This document shows positions 1 to 9,791 of a stretch of 64,000 nt of DNA, one piece after another. The DNA lies in the NCBI GenBank assembly GCA_016789305.1, contig JAEURJ010000014.1, positions 124,001 to 188,000 of the forward strand, read 5' to 3'. How positions within the stretch are numbered: the stretch's first letter is position 1; each line of letters opens with the position of its first letter. The notes under the pieces are model-generated. The model had not been told where the DNA came from. It ran no database searches and was given only the letters and a program-made list of their open reading frames with translations. Made by a program: the position numbers and the translations under genes. The stretch comes from Anaerolineales bacterium. Its GTDB lineage: Bacteria; Chloroflexota; Anaerolineae; Anaerolineales; Villigracilaceae.

Positions 1-1016
1 GGACCTTCCGTCCCGTGGATGGTTTGCTCGTGGATCAATTCGCGCAGGACTTCGGCGCGGTTGCGCGCGTCGCCGTTGCGCATGCCGGGCAGGACGAGCA
101 AAAACTCTTCGCCGCCGTAGCGGCAGACGATATCGCCGGCGCGGACGTTCTTCTTGAGGGCATCGGCCACGGCTTGCAGGACGAGATCGCCCACGGGATG
201 ACCGTGCGTATCGTTGACCCGTTTGAAATGGTCAAGATCGAGCATGAGGACGGTGAGCGGAAGGCGGGCACGCTGGGAACGGGCGAGTTCGATGGGCAGC
301 ATTTCGTCAAGGTAGCGGCGGTTGAAGAGACCGGTGAGCGGGTCGCGGATGGCTTCTTCGCGCAGGCGGGCCTGCAGGCTGTTGATGCGGTCGAGTTGTT
401 CGGCAAGCTGTTGATTTGCAAAATCCAATTCGGAGGTGCGCTCCTCCACACGCCTTTCGAGTTCGGCTTCGTCGCGGCGTGCCTGATGCAGGGCACGGTT
501 CAGCCGCACGACCAGATAATTGAGCGCGAAGGTGGTGGCAAGCAAAAACAGGGCGGTGGTGAGCACACTGAGGAGGGTGGGATTGACCGCGAAGTGGGTG
601 TCGATCAGGCCGTTGACTTGGGCGATGCCGATGACCAGCACGGCGAGCGCACTGGTGACCCCATAGAACAACAGGGCACGCTGACCCAACATCAGGCCGG
701 CAACCGCCAGCAGGAAATAGTACCCGCCCACGGCTTCGTCATACACGCCGCCGATGACCACGAAACGCGTGGTGATCAGAAACCCGGCCGCGGGCAGGAC
801 GAGGCGCACCGGCATGAGGCGTCCGCGCCACGTGTAATAGAAGAGGATGAAGAGCAGGATGAGGAATCCGAAGAAGAGGGGGTCCCCCAGTACTTCGCGC
901 GGCGAGGTGACGAGGTAGATGAAGAGCGTGATGGAAAGGAACGCGAGGTGGAGTGCGCGCTGGTTTTGGTGTTCGTTTTCGGTTCGATCCAGCTGCCTGA
1001 GAAACTGACGGAACAT
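1..1016 (-). CDS. Membrane-anchored diguanylate cyclase (GGDEF), 3' end outside the window
   Basis: This gene is read from an ATG at 1016 leftwards and is open to the window edge, so about 338 N-terminal residues are visible. The first ~180 residues hold several hydrophobic segments, followed by a charged coiled-coil linker. A GGDEF domain follows. Its active-site motif GGEEF lies at residues 301-305 in the context CRYGGEEFLLVLPG, and an inhibitory I-site RxxD (RAGD, 292-295) sits five residues before it, the usual distance. It therefore should make cyclic di-GMP from two GTP at the membrane and be product-inhibited. No EAL domain is visible, but the C-terminus is cut. The gene is divergent from the next operon. 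Confidence 0.93.
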   Translation of the reverse strand, partial: MFRQFLRQLDRTENEHQNQRALHLAFLSITLFIYLVTSPREVLGDPLFFGFLILLFILFYYTWRGRLMPVRLVLPAAGFLITTRFVVIGGVYDEAVGGYYFLLAVAGLMLGQRALLFYGVTSALAVLVIGIAQVNGLIDTHFAVNPTLLSVLTTALFLLATTFALNYLVVRLNRALHQARRDEAELERRVEERTSELDFANQQLAEQLDRINSLQARLREEAIRDPLTGLFNRRYLDEMLPIELARSQRARLPLTVLMLDLDHFKRVNDTHGHPVGDLVLQAVADALKKNVRAGDIVCRYGGEEFLLVLPGMRNGDARNRAEVLRELIHEQTIHGTEG

Positions 1017-1328
1017 GGGGTCACCTCGTCTTTGGCTCGTGTGTGCGGTTTCATTATATCCATTCGGGCGGGGAAAAGTGTTCGTGTTCAGTTGCAAAGG
1101 GGAGAGATGGTAACCGCGAAGCACGCCGAGTTCGCGAAGAAGGGCGAGGGCGTTTTATTGCAGGGGCGGGGTGGGGCGGCATATGCCGTAGTTTTGGGGA
1201 CGAGGGATAAGTAAATTGCAATAATAAGGACTTGATTTGTTGATTAAACCGTTGTATGCTAATAAAAACATACATCTTCCCTGCCCTTTCAACAACTTTG
1301 ACGGGGCCATGCCGATTAAACCAGCGGG
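1017..1328. other. Intergenic stretch between divergent genes
   Basis: No convincing gene lies here. The part around 1110-1160 has a purine-rich, GCGAAG-repetitive texture of the kind often seen as degenerate intergenic repeats. The right end carries the promoter of the following operon. Confidence 0.5.
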
Positions 1329-1341
1329 TATAATGCAGCAG
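1329..1341 (+). promoter_or_regulatory. -10 box of a probably leaderless operon
   Basis: A perfect TATAAT lies at 1329-1334, followed by exactly six bases and then a GTG at 1341 in frame with the gene. That spacing puts the transcription start on the start codon. The same arrangement occurs at 12880 and 14188. A TTGACG at 1298 is too far away to be the -35 element. Confidence 0.55.
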
Positions 1342-2000
1342 TGGTTTTAATGGGAGATGATTTTCATACATGTTCAATGGATTGGGAGAATAAAACTTTG
1401 AAACTAACACAGGGTTCACCGCTCTTAAGAAAAAAATTACTTGCCTTAATTGCAGAAGCAACATCTTGGGTGGAAATCCCCACCAACGGTCCCAATGGAA
1501 ATGACATGGAGCGGGAATTCGACCTCGACCAGCTTTGGGCCACACCGCGATACCTTGTTCGCACCATTGAGATCATCAGCAAGGCAGCTCGGGAATCCGG
1601 TGTGCAATATGACGCTGTTGCAGCAATTACATCCAACGTGGGCTCATTTGGAACAACGCCGCTTGCCACGGGACTGGCAATCGAAAAGAACAAAAAACTT
1701 ATCATCTTTGTCGAAACCGAGTTCGGCCGGTATTATGTGGCCCCTCTCAGCCTTAACGATGATGCTTTCTTTAGGGCGCACAAGATCCTGCTGGTGAAGG
1801 ATATTTTGGTCGGCGGTCGCAGCCTGGTCAATGTCGGCGCACTCATCGCCAAACACGAGGGGACCATTGCCGGCATCATCTCGCTGATCAATATGAATCC
1901 CAAGCCGCAGCCTGCAATCGACGCAACCAACGAGAACACTGTATTCATATATGTACTTTCCGGTTCGGACATCAAGGACCTTGGAGGGAAAACAAAATGA
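1341..2000 (+). CDS. Phosphoribosyltransferase-like protein
   Basis: This is a 219-residue protein (GTG start at 1341; ATG codons at 1350 and 1377 are alternatives). Residues ~150-165 read KILLVKDILVGGRSLVNV, which resembles the PRPP-binding loop of type I phosphoribosyltransferases (hydrophobic strand, acidic residue, GG-S turn). The region ITSNVGSFGTTPLATGLAIE near residue 97 resembles the substrate loop region of orotate-type enzymes. The canonical second acidic residue of the PRPP loop is not in its usual place, so catalytic activity is uncertain. It overlaps the next gene by 4 bp and heads a cassette of four genes that ends with a second protein of the same fold. Its substrate is unknown. 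No recognition of a pyrimidine or purine salvage gene can be claimed. Confidence 0.6.
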   Translation: MVLMGDDFHTCSMDWENKTLKLTQGSPLLRKKLLALIAEATSWVEIPTNGPNGNDMEREFDLDQLWATPRYLVRTIEIISKAARESGVQYDAVAAITSNVGSFGTTPLATGLAIEKNKKLIIFVETEFGRYYVAPLSLNDDAFFRAHKILLVKDILVGGRSLVNVGALIAKHEGTIAGIISLINMNPKPQPAIDATNENTVFIYVLSGSDIKDLGGKTK

Positions 2001-2380
2001 ATCTTGAAATAGAGAACGTATTCTTTGGCGCATTCCTCGGCTTTTGGATCAGCGAGTTATTAAAATCAATTTCCCAGCCCTTCGTTACTATCGTTCTTTT
2101 GTTCACGATGACCGTTCTGGTGTTCGTTCTGCACAAATCACTCTATTCGGAAGAAGATCGTTTTATTATCAGGTTGTTATCGCACATTCTTAATATGTTG
2201 ATCTGTTTGGTTATTTTCCCCGTATTGGATTATTACTTCCCAGGTTCGCTTGACCACATGCAGGTCTCCTCCACCATGTTACTTGTCATATTGGGGGGCA
2301 CAGTCTTTTTTTGGATCCTTTCCGGGGAACTCAAACGACAAAGCGAAGGCCGTCAGGTGGAAGCGGAGTTTGACAGGTAG
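1997..2380 (+). CDS. Small polytopic membrane protein of unknown function
   Basis: This is a 127-residue protein whose ATG overlaps the stop of the preceding gene (ATGA), so the two are translationally coupled. Four hydrophobic stretches can be seen (around residues 8-20, 27-43, 58-76 and 90-108), with a charged C-terminal tail. I recognise no domain. The tight coupling to a phosphoribosyltransferase-like protein, and the membrane-anchored protein that follows, suggest that the three act together at the membrane. Confidence 0.65.
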   Translation: MNLEIENVFFGAFLGFWISELLKSISQPFVTIVLLFTMTVLVFVLHKSLYSEEDRFIIRLLSHILNMLICLVIFPVLDYYFPGSLDHMQVSSTMLLVILGGTVFFWILSGELKRQSEGRQVEAEFDR

Positions 2381-2384
2381 AGGC

Positions 2385-3419
2385 ATGATGGTATTAAAAC
2401 AACCTGATGTGATCATTGGATTGTACGTGTTGGTTATCGCCGTTTGGCTATGGTTGGCGGCATTCAATCCCTTTCGCTGGAAATCCTTCTCAACCGGCGC
2501 CAAATACAAGCCGTTTGGCAGGCGCGTCATGGACCGTCTTGAAATGGACCCGCAATGGGAAGCGGCCCTTGCACACATTTCCCTCCTAAGCGGCAATCTG
2601 GCGCAATCTGTGGAGACAGGCGCTGCGCTTAATCTACGGTCGCGGCGTGCCGCCTCAACCATGCTTGGTGAAATCGCCCGGGATCTGGAAGACGGGCAAT
2701 TGATGATCCAACGATATTCCGGTTTTATGTGGTCTAAGATTGCCGGAAATTTTTCAGTGTATTTTGCCAATGAACGCAGCAAGAAGCCTGTTAACGCCGA
2801 GACGGTTCGCCGCATGAATTATTGGTTTACCCATTACCGAAACGGTGTCCTGCGCAAGGATATTCGTAACTGCCATGCCGCCGTTGCAAATTTGGTGTTC
2901 ATTACTGAAACGGGCGAGGCCACCAGCACACACCAGCGCACCCCGGACGCAAAACGCCTCAAACTCTACCATGAATTCAAGGACGATGCGCGCGATCTCG
3001 TTAGTGGCGATGCACGCAACGTACACGGCAAAACCCTGGACCAGATCCTGGATAAATGGGCTCCGCTCGCAATTTCCCACCAGGACCCCTACCTCTATCT
3101 GTTACTGGTCTATTTAAGCACGTATCGCCGCTCTTTCAATATTTTATACAACTACGCCATTGCCAGTCACGATGAATATATTCTTCTCGATTACAAAATT
3201 AAAATGAACAGGATTCAGCACCTTATCTCCATCTATGTAAAGGCGCTGACCAAAGGCGACCTGCGCACCCAGTACAAATGTTGCCTTGATTTCGCAACCC
3301 TGGCACAGATCGCGACCGGCAAGGACAAACACTTAATCAACGAAGATTATATTCTTGCCCCTGCCCCGTCTGAAAACACGAAAGATTCACCCCGCCGCCG
3401 AAAGGCACACATCCTGTAG
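2385..3419 (+). CDS. Single-pass membrane protein with a soluble helical domain, unknown function
   Basis: The protein has 344 residues from the ATG at 2385, which follows a GGTAGAGG ribosome-binding-like stretch four bases after the previous stop. A longer reading upstream overlaps the previous gene and is unlikely. The N-terminus has one membrane segment (residues ~9-27, IIGLYVLVIAVWLWLAAF). The remaining ~310 residues look soluble, with a histidine/arginine-rich middle (RNVHGK) and a basic C-terminus (RRRK). I recognise no family. It is the third gene of the phosphoribosyltransferase-like cassette and probably acts on the cytoplasmic face of the membrane. Confidence 0.6.
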   Translation: MMVLKQPDVIIGLYVLVIAVWLWLAAFNPFRWKSFSTGAKYKPFGRRVMDRLEMDPQWEAALAHISLLSGNLAQSVETGAALNLRSRRAASTMLGEIARDLEDGQLMIQRYSGFMWSKIAGNFSVYFANERSKKPVNAETVRRMNYWFTHYRNGVLRKDIRNCHAAVANLVFITETGEATSTHQRTPDAKRLKLYHEFKDDARDLVSGDARNVHGKTLDQILDKWAPLAISHQDPYLYLLLVYLSTYRRSFNILYNYAIASHDEYILLDYKIKMNRIQHLISIYVKALTKGDLRTQYKCCLDFATLAQIATGKDKHLINEDYILAPAPSENTKDSPRRRKAHIL

Positions 3420-3569
3420 GTTGGATCGGTACTTTCAGCGCGGCAACAGATGGTCTTGCTTTATCAAAGGCTGTCACTCTCGCCAATAAAACCGCACGCA
3501 ACAAGTACATGCAAGTTATTTCCGTGTCGCTGCACCATGTGATTTCATTTCATATTACGAGGGATATCA

Positions 3570-4112
3570 ATGACCAAACATTCTGTGAAATTTCTCAGGG
3601 AACTTGGAGAGTTGTGCATCAAGCATGACGGCAACATGATGGATGCAAGCTGGAACCATTGGGCCTCCTATTTCAACAACCGTGTTTCGCTGCGATTATT
3701 CAACCTCTTCGGAAGCGCGGTGCAAAAGTACGCCGGCAGTATGGATTATTTCTGCCCCATCCCTAATTCCGGCCAGCCCCTCATCCCGATCGTAATGAAG
3801 AAAACCGGCCTTCCCGCCATCACCTACCCCCGCACCAACAACCTCACCTCGCTCGAGTTCGAAATGGAGCACCAGATCAAGCGCAAAGCCAGGGTGATGT
3901 TGATCGATACGAACGTCAACTATGGCGAATCTTTCTCCAAGGCAATCGCTCAGTTCAGGCGCATAGACGCAAAGGTCTCGCTCTTTGCCGTTGCCATCTT
4001 TAACGACCTGCATTGGAAGGAATATCCACGGGAACTACACGAACTCGACCGCAAAGGGAAATTTATTCATCTAATCAAGGTCTCCGAGGTGGTGGCCGCA
4101 TTAAAAAAATAA
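3570..4112 (+). CDS. Second phosphoribosyltransferase-like protein
   Basis: This is a 180-residue protein with the start ATG at 3570, preceded by CGAGGGA. Residues 106-122 read ARVMLIDTNVNYGESFS, again a hydrophobic strand, an acidic residue and a G-x-S turn at the position of a PRPP loop. Residues 60-90 (CPIPNSGQPLIPIVMKKTG) match the earlier strand-loop of the fold. The usual second acidic residue is absent. It lies 150 bp after the membrane gene, on the same strand, so it may be in the same transcript. Finding two divergent members of one fold around two membrane proteins is unusual. Function is unknown. Confidence 0.55.
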   Translation: MTKHSVKFLRELGELCIKHDGNMMDASWNHWASYFNNRVSLRLFNLFGSAVQKYAGSMDYFCPIPNSGQPLIPIVMKKTGLPAITYPRTNNLTSLEFEMEHQIKRKARVMLIDTNVNYGESFSKAIAQFRRIDAKVSLFAVAIFNDLHWKEYPRELHELDRKGKFIHLIKVSEVVAALKK

Positions 4113-4150
4113 GGGTTGATAATCCCCATTCCCCATCATATTCGGCACAA

Positions 4151-4182
4151 CAAATCTGGATGCAGGTACGCATCCAGATTTG
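4151..4182. terminator. Bidirectional hairpin between convergent genes
   Basis: A perfect 13-bp stem (CAAATCTGGATGC) with a 6-nt loop is followed by TTTATG on the plus strand. It separates the plus-strand cassette from the minus-strand HU-like gene and can serve both. Confidence 0.75.
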
Positions 4183-4204
4183 TTTATGACGTATTCTCAA
4201 TGGG

Positions 4205-4606
4205 CTACGGCTCGGTGACCGGGTCTTCTGGATGCGCGGTGTTCCATAACGCAACCAGTTCATCGGCGGTCTTGCCGATATTTTCGCTGTTGATGATCGA
4301 GCCCGTGAATGTCTTTGCGGTGTTCAATCCTTCGGCGAGGGCGTTATCGGGGCGGACACTGACATCGAAGGTTCCATCCAGACCGACGGTGGGCGTGAAT
4401 ACGCCAATGCCTTCGATCTTGATCGCGCGTCCTTCGCGGCAGTATTGAATGATCAGGTCGCGCGTTTCCTTGAGGATCGAATCCACTGTGCCTTCATTGG
4501 CGGTGGAGTTCCTTGCGAGGACGCGGGTGTACTCGCCCTTTTGGACGGTATTGCCCTGATCGACACGCGGACGAAATGTATTGATTGCCTGAATTCTTGA
4601 AGCCAT
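4205..4606 (-). CDS. HU-like DNA-binding protein
   Basis: The protein has 133 residues from the ATG at 4606. A GGAGGT ribosome-binding site overlaps an upstream in-frame ATG and so selects the inner start. It has the layout of the HU-type domain found in atypical HU homologues: the beginning RIQAINTFRPRVDQGNTVQKGEY, a helix-rich start with ILKETRDLIIQYCREGRAI, and the strand motif KIEGIGVFTPTVGLDGTF. The tail ends in acidic and proline residues. It probably binds DNA architecturally. It is transcribed away from a palindrome array and the restriction operon, so the array may be its own binding region; that link is inference. Confidence 0.7.
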   Translation of the reverse strand: MASRIQAINTFRPRVDQGNTVQKGEYTRVLARNSTANEGTVDSILKETRDLIIQYCREGRAIKIEGIGVFTPTVGLDGTFDVSVRPDNALAEGLNTAKTFTGSIINSENIGKTADELVALWNTAHPEDPVTEP

Positions 4607-4740
4607 TTTTACCTCCATGACTTATCAAAATTTTTCCCGAAGCCGGGCACCTTCATACTATATAACAGGGGTGGCTTCAAAACAGGCTTCAAAAATTAAC
4701 AAATCAGGCGAAAGATGTCAGACATCCCGCGCGGTTTCGG

Positions 4741-4872
4741 TTTCATACTATGAACCACTCCGTTTCATAGTATGAAACGAATCGTCCCATAGTATGGAAC
4801 GAGTCACTTTATAGGATGAAACGAGTCGTCCTATAGTATGAAACGACTCATCTCATAGTATGAAACTGGCAT
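4741..4872. repeat. Six palindromic units in exact 22-bp register
   Basis: Units begin at 4741, 4763, 4785, 4807, 4829 and 4851. Each carries a variant of the palindrome TTTCATAGTATGAAA followed by a spacer such as CGAATCG. The second unit is a perfect palindrome around its centre, and the others deviate at one to three positions. The period is constant although sequence varies, which favours phased protein binding (about two helical turns). It is not a CRISPR because there is no unique spacer. Confidence 0.85.
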
Positions 4873-4995
4873 GGCTATAAGAAGCGGGAAAAGGGGGCCT
4901 TTTTGCCGATTTTCGCGCGAAATCAGGCCGTTGGGTCGGGTATACTTGGGGACATTAAGCGGGGAATACCGCTTGCTAAAGACGATAGAATTCAA

Positions 4996-5025
4996 TTGAT
5001 ATAACTTCTGCTGCTTGACTATAAT
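4996..5025 (+). promoter_or_regulatory. Promoter of the restriction operon
   Basis: TTGATA at 4996-5001, an 18-bp spacer and a perfect TATAAT at 5020-5025 give a good sigma-70-type promoter. The expected start is about 30 bases before the first methylase ATG. Confidence 0.7.
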
Positions 5026-5062
5026 AAGCTCAACAAACACCCAAAGATGGTTCTTGTAAATT

Positions 5063-5749
5063 ATGGAACAACAAACAAATTCCAAACAACGTATTGCCCA
5101 GCATGGCGAAGTATTCACCAGTCAACGAGAGGTGAATGCCATGCTGGATTTGGTGAAGCAGGAAACTGAGAGAATCGACTCGCGGTTTCTTGAGCCTGCC
5201 TGTGGAACGGGGAATTTTCTAACAGAGATTTTAGAACGAAAACTACAAGTGGTAGAGAAGAAATACCGCAAAAGCCAATTGGAATTCGAGCGAAACCTTG
5301 TGCTTGCAGTTTCTTCCGTTTACGGCATTGATATTTTGGAAGACAACATTATCGAATGCCGAAAACGCTTATTCGACATTGTAGACAAGAGTTACACCAC
5401 GCTCTTCAACAAGAAAACAAAAAACGAAGTACGCCGCGCAATTCGTTTTGTCCTTGCAAAAAACATTATTCATGGCGATGCACTGGATTTGAAAACCGTC
5501 GGCGCAACCCCGCACCAAATCATCTTTTCAGAATGGTCTTTCCCTTTCAATAACAGCCAGATCAAACGGCGTGATTTTGTCTTTGCCGAGTTATTGCCGA
5601 ATGAATCAAATAAGCTCAATCAACCTGATTTATTTTCAACGAATGAACATGTGTCTGATTTGGGAGAAAAAGTCTTTCTTCCGACGGAAACTCACAGCTA
5701 TCCAGCAATTCATTTTCTAAGGGTAGGAGAAGAAGAAAATGCTTCCTAA
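5063..5749 (+). CDS. DNA methyltransferase-like protein lacking the catalytic NPPY motif
   Basis: This 228-residue protein has a clear SAM-binding motif [13 protein letters not shown] (residues 42-53), preceded by the block [14 protein letters not shown] that also opens the next protein. Motif IV, normally (N/D)PP(Y/F), is missing: the equivalent segment around residue 155 reads [14 protein letters not shown]. No target-recognition domain is visible. It overlaps the next gene by 11 bp, so the two are made together. It may be a SAM-binding but catalytically dead partner of the downstream methylase, or a solitary subunit. Confidence 0.75.
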   Translation: MEQQTNSKQRIAQHGEVFTSQREVNAMLDLVKQETERIDSRFLEPACGTGNFLTEILERKLQVVEKKYRKSQLEFERNLVLAVSSVYGIDILEDNIIECRKRLFDIVDKSYTTLFNKKTKNEVRRAIRFVLAKNIIHGDALDLKTVGATPHQIIFSEWSFPFNNSQIKRRDFVFAELLPNESNKLNQPDLFSTNEHVSDLGEKVFLPTETHSYPAIHFLRVGEEENAS

Positions 5750-7244
5750 CTACAACCCCGATGTATTGACCTGCCTTGCCAACCTGAGCAATGACGAAGT
5801 CTTTACGCCACCCAACATTGCCAACCAAATGCTGGACTTGTTACCAGCCGAAATCTGGCGCGATAAAAACACCACCTTTCTTGACCCCGCAGCCAAGAGC
5901 GGAGTATTCCTGCGCGAGATTGCCAAACGCCTGATGGACGGTTTGAAAGACGAAATCCCCAACCAGCAAAAACGCATTGACCACATCTTTACCAAGCAAA
6001 TCTTTGGCATTGCCATTACCGATATGACCGCCCTGCTGACGCGGCGCAGTTTGTATTGCTCGAAGAAGGCAAACGGCAAATACTCAATTTGCGAAGGTTT
6101 CGACACGCCAGAAGGTAATATTCTATTTGATTGGGTAGCTCATCTATGGGAAAAGGGGCGTTGTGCGTTTTGCGGTGCAAGCGAATCAGAATATGCACGT
6201 GATTTTGAATTAGAAACGCACGCATATCAATTTATTCATACTTATACTCCAGAGGAGTTATTTAACATGAAATTCGATGTCATTGTTGGAAATCCGCCCT
6301 ATCAGTTGAGTGACGGAGGATACGGGACAAGCGCATCTCCTATTTATCATTTCTTTGTTGAACAAGCAAAAAAACTCAAACCAAAATTCCTTACGATGAT
6401 TATTCCATCGCGTTGGTTTGCTGGTGGCAAAGGATTGAATGATTTCAGAAGATCTATGCTCCAAGATCGACGAATTGTTTCATTGGTTGATTTCCAAGAC
6501 GCAGCAGATTGCTTTCCTGGCGTAGAGATAAAAGGAGGTGTTTGTTATTTTTTGTGGGATGAGCACTACAGTGGAGACTGCGAAGTAACTTCTGTTGTAG
6601 CTGGAAAAAAGCTAACTCCGATGAAAAGAGATATCGGCAAACACGACGTGTTTATTCGATTCAACGAATCAATTCCGATTTTAGAGAAAGTACAAAAGCT
6701 AAAAGAAGATACCGTTTCTTCAATTGTTTCACCCAGAAAGCCTTTTGGGTTTCCTACTAATTTTGAAGGCATTTCTTCTAAAGAAACTGCGGGAAGTATA
6801 AAGATTTATGGGCAAAAGAATATTGGCTGGATTAAAAGGGAGAAAGTGACTTTTAATGTTGACTGGATTGATGCTCATAAAGTGCTTTTATCTAAAGCAT
6901 ATAATGGTGGGTATACATATCCACATCAAATAATTAACCTGCCATTTCTCGCTGATACTCCTAGTTGCTGCACAGAAACATATCTGGTACTCGGACCGTT
7001 CAAGAAACGAAGTGAAGCCAAGAATCTTCTTGATTATATGAAAACTAGATTTTTTAGGTTTATGGTTTTTCTAAGAAAAATAACACAAGATAACCCAAGT
7101 GACAGATTTGATTATGTACCATTGTTGGACATGAGTCAAACATGGACAGATGAGCTCTTGTATAAAAGATATAAACTTACAAAAGAAGAAATAGAATTTA
7201 TTGAGTCTATGATTCGCCCAATGGGAGAAACCGAGGATGAATAA
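5739..7244 (+). CDS. Eco57I-type adenine-specific DNA methyltransferase
   Basis: This protein has 501 residues. A motif-I-like block [12 protein letters not shown] lies at ~47-58 and the catalytic motif [13 protein letters not shown] at ~181-191, as in N6-adenine methylases of the type I/IIG class. Between them is a short CAFCGASE segment. The C-terminal ~250 residues are likely the target-recognition part. Motif I is degenerate (AAKSG instead of ACGTG), while the upstream protein has a good motif I but no motif IV, so the two look complementary. It overlaps the helicase gene by 8 bp. It probably protects host DNA against the downstream nuclease. Confidence 0.85.
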   Translation: MLPNYNPDVLTCLANLSNDEVFTPPNIANQMLDLLPAEIWRDKNTTFLDPAAKSGVFLREIAKRLMDGLKDEIPNQQKRIDHIFTKQIFGIAITDMTALLTRRSLYCSKKANGKYSICEGFDTPEGNILFDWVAHLWEKGRCAFCGASESEYARDFELETHAYQFIHTYTPEELFNMKFDVIVGNPPYQLSDGGYGTSASPIYHFFVEQAKKLKPKFLTMIIPSRWFAGGKGLNDFRRSMLQDRRIVSLVDFQDAADCFPGVEIKGGVCYFLWDEHYSGDCEVTSVVAGKKLTPMKRDIGKHDVFIRFNESIPILEKVQKLKEDTVSSIVSPRKPFGFPTNFEGISSKETAGSIKIYGQKNIGWIKREKVTFNVDWIDAHKVLLSKAYNGGYTYPHQIINLPFLADTPSCCTETYLVLGPFKKRSEAKNLLDYMKTRFFRFMVFLRKITQDNPSDRFDYVPLLDMSQTWTDELLYKRYKLTKEEIEFIESMIRPMGETEDE

Positions 7245-9759
7245 AGAATTCTTCCCAGTGCGCCCAGAGGCAACGCCGACCATCTACGCTTATGAAGACA
7301 CAAACCCACAGCTTAAGGGTCTGCTCAAGGTTGGGTACACCGCCAAGAACGCGCAAGAACGAGTCGCGGCGCAATATCCCACGTTAAGACCCGGGGCAGC
7401 GCCTTATAAAATTGTCTTTGAAGAATCCGCCATGAAGAACGACGGCACAGTCTTCGACGACCACGAAGTCCACCGTTATTTGCGTAGTATCGGCGTCAAA
7501 AATACCAAAGGCGAATGGTTCGCATGTTCGGTCAAAGAAGTGCAGGCGGCGTATCTCGCAGTCAAAACAGGCGAACTCAACGAAGAGCATCGCACGCTTG
7601 ATTTCGTCATGCGCCCCGAACAAGCCGAAGCCGTAGAAAAGACCGCTGCCTATTTTGTCGATTTCAAAAAGGACAAAGGCAACAAGGGCAAAACTCCACA
7701 CTTCTTGTGGAATGCCAAAATGCGCTTTGGCAAGACCTTTGCCTCCTATCAACTGGCGAAGAAAATGGGCTGGAAAAAGGTCTTGGTGCTCACCTTCAAG
7801 CCCGCCGTGCAAAACGCGTGGGAAGAAGATTTGAAAGGGCATGTGGATTTCAAAGGCTGGGAATTTATCTCCCCTAATGGAAAGTCTTACGAAGAAATCA
7901 ATAAAAAAAGTCCCTTTGTCTGCTTTGGTTCATTTCAAGATTATCTCGGCAAGAACAAAAGCACGGGCGGCATCAAAACCAAAAATGAATGGGTTCACGA
8001 AACCCATTGGGATTGCGTCATTCTCGACGAATATCACTACGGCGCATGGCGCGAGAACGCCAAAGACCTGTTTGAAGCCGAAGACAAAAAAGAGATCGAG
8101 TTTGGCGAAGGCGAAGGCATCGAGAATTTTGACGAAGCCATCATGCCCATCACCACCAATGCGTATTTATATCTTTCTGGCACACCCTTCCGCGCCATCG
8201 CTTCGGGTGAGTTCATCGAAGAACAAATCTTCAACTGGACGTATTCAGACGAACAACGCGCCAAGCAAAACTGGAAAAAGAAAGACAATCCCTACGCCAT
8301 GCTTCCGCGCATGGTTCTGCTCACCTATCAACTGCCTGACGCCATTCGCGAGATTGCCATGCAGGGTGAATATAACGAATTCGACCTGAACGAATTTTTC
8401 AGGGCAGAAGGCGCGGATGTAATGGCACGCTTCAAGTACGAAGATGAAGTGCAAAAATGGCTGGATTTAATTCGCGGCGCGTTTCAAGCCACCACGATTG
8501 ATAATCTAAAACTCGGCGCATCCAAACCGCCTATGCCTTTTTCAGATGTCCGTTTGCTGAATGTGCTTTCACATACCTTCTGGTTTTTGCCAAGCGTGGC
8601 GTCATGTCACGCAATGAATAATTTGCTGGCGCAAAAGCAAAACAAGTTTTATCACGATTATAAAGTGAAGGTCGCGGCTGGGCCTGCGGCAGGAATCGGC
8701 GTCAATGCGCTTTATCCTGTGCAAGAAGCAATGGATGACCCACTCAAAACAAAGTCCATCACGCTTTCTTGCGGCAAATTGACCACAGGCGTCACCGTCA
8801 AACCGTGGACGGGTATCTTCATGCTGAGAAATTCGTCCAGCCCTGAAACCTACTTCCAAGCCGCCTTTCGTGTTCAATCGCCGTGGACGATCAAAAATCC
8901 CGATGGTGAACATCCCAACGAAGAACAAATCATCAAGGAAGAATGTTACATCTTCGACTTTGCACCTGATAGAGCCTTACGCCAAATCGCTGATTATGGC
9001 TGTCGTTTGAATGTCAACGAAAATAACCCCGAAACCAAAGTTGCAGAGTTTATTTCTTTTCTACCTGTGCTTGCCTACGATGGCAGCTCCATGAAGCAAA
9101 TCGACGCCGCAGGCATTTTAGACATGGCAATGAGCGGCACAACCGCCACGCTATTAGCGCGAAGATGGGAAAGCGCGTTACTGGTCAATGTGGATAACGA
9201 CACCTTGAAGAATCTCATGGCAAATGACAAAGCCATGCAAGCCTTGATGAACATTGAAGGCTTCCGCTCGTTGAATCAGGAAATCGAAACCATCATCAAC
9301 AAATCCGAAGCAGTCAAGAAAGCCAAGAAAGACGCCAACGATAAGGAACTTTCTGAAAAGAAAAAGCAGGAATTGACCGAAGCCGAAAAAGAATATAAGA
9401 GCCTGCGCAAACAGATACAAGAGAAGTTAATCAAATTCGCAACCCGTGTACCCATCTTCATGTATCTCACCGACTATCGCGAAAGAACCCTGCGTGACAT
9501 CATCACCAAACTCGAACCTGGCTTATTCAAACGTGTTACGGGCTTGGAAGTCAAAGATTTTGAATTGCTGGTCAGTCTCAATGTGTTCAACAGCGCCTTG
9601 ATGAATGACGCTGTCTATAAATTCAAACGATACGAAGACGCCAGTCTGGTTTATACAGGAATCAACAAACACGAAGGCGAAGATATAGGTTTATATGATA
9701 CGGTACTAAAACCAGATGAGTATCAATCTGTGTTTGAAAATCAAGCGGAATATAAATAA
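7237..9759 (+). CDS. GIY-YIG/T5orf172 nuclease fused to a superfamily 2 helicase (restriction subunit)
   Basis: This 840-residue protein starts with a T5orf172-like GIY-YIG domain: TIYAY at 15-19, KVGYT at 31-35, a downstream arginine, and GEWF at 92-95. It continues as a type III/ResIII-like helicase with Walker [10 protein letters not shown] (159-167), DEYH box (264-267), and motif [11 protein letters not shown] near 315. A charged coiled coil occupies ~680-735. It lies directly after the methylase with an 8-bp overlap. This makes an ATP-dependent restriction enzyme likely: the helicase would translocate on unmodified DNA and the GIY-YIG domain would cut. Which modification it senses cannot be read from the sequence. 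Confidence 0.85.
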   Translation: MNKEFFPVRPEATPTIYAYEDTNPQLKGLLKVGYTAKNAQERVAAQYPTLRPGAAPYKIVFEESAMKNDGTVFDDHEVHRYLRSIGVKNTKGEWFACSVKEVQAAYLAVKTGELNEEHRTLDFVMRPEQAEAVEKTAAYFVDFKKDKGNKGKTPHFLWNAKMRFGKTFASYQLAKKMGWKKVLVLTFKPAVQNAWEEDLKGHVDFKGWEFISPNGKSYEEINKKSPFVCFGSFQDYLGKNKSTGGIKTKNEWVHETHWDCVILDEYHYGAWRENAKDLFEAEDKKEIEFGEGEGIENFDEAIMPITTNAYLYLSGTPFRAIASGEFIEEQIFNWTYSDEQRAKQNWKKKDNPYAMLPRMVLLTYQLPDAIREIAMQGEYNEFDLNEFFRAEGADVMARFKYEDEVQKWLDLIRGAFQATTIDNLKLGASKPPMPFSDVRLLNVLSHTFWFLPSVASCHAMNNLLAQKQNKFYHDYKVKVAAGPAAGIGVNALYPVQEAMDDPLKTKSITLSCGKLTTGVTVKPWTGIFMLRNSSSPETYFQAAFRVQSPWTIKNPDGEHPNEEQIIKEECYIFDFAPDRALRQIADYGCRLNVNENNPETKVAEFISFLPVLAYDGSSMKQIDAAGILDMAMSGTTATLLARRWESALLVNVDNDTLKNLMANDKAMQALMNIEGFRSLNQEIETIINKSEAVKKAKKDANDKELSEKKKQELTEAEKEYKSLRKQIQEKLIKFATRVPIFMYLTDYRERTLRDIITKLEPGLFKRVTGLEVKDFELLVSLNVFNSALMNDAVYKFKRYEDASLVYTGINKHEGEDIGLYDTVLKPDEYQSVFENQAEYK

Positions 9760-9791
9760 CAACTTAAAATTCTTTCAAGGGAGAAGCCATC

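Larger units (their letters stand above)
4607..5062. other. Divergent intergenic region with arrayed palindromes
   Basis: There is no gene in this stretch. It holds the 22-bp-phased array (4741-4872), the 12-bp palindrome TTTCGCGCGAAA at 4911-4922, a hairpin with stem AAGCGG at 4957-4974, and the plus-strand promoter at 4996-5025. A further CATACTAT-like half unit is at 4652. Confidence 0.7.

Noticed and set aside
15..1214. Long plus-strand reading frame of 399 codons
   Set aside because: It is antisense to the GGDEF protein, whose GGEEF and RxxD motifs settle the strand. The frame is an effect of GC-rich codons.
1250..1330. Insertion sequence or transposon end near the first operon
   Set aside because: No inverted terminal repeat, target duplication or transposase gene is visible anywhere in the window.
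4741..4872. CRISPR array
   Set aside because: The 22-bp units are themselves the repeat. There are no unique spacers of ~30 bp and no cas gene.
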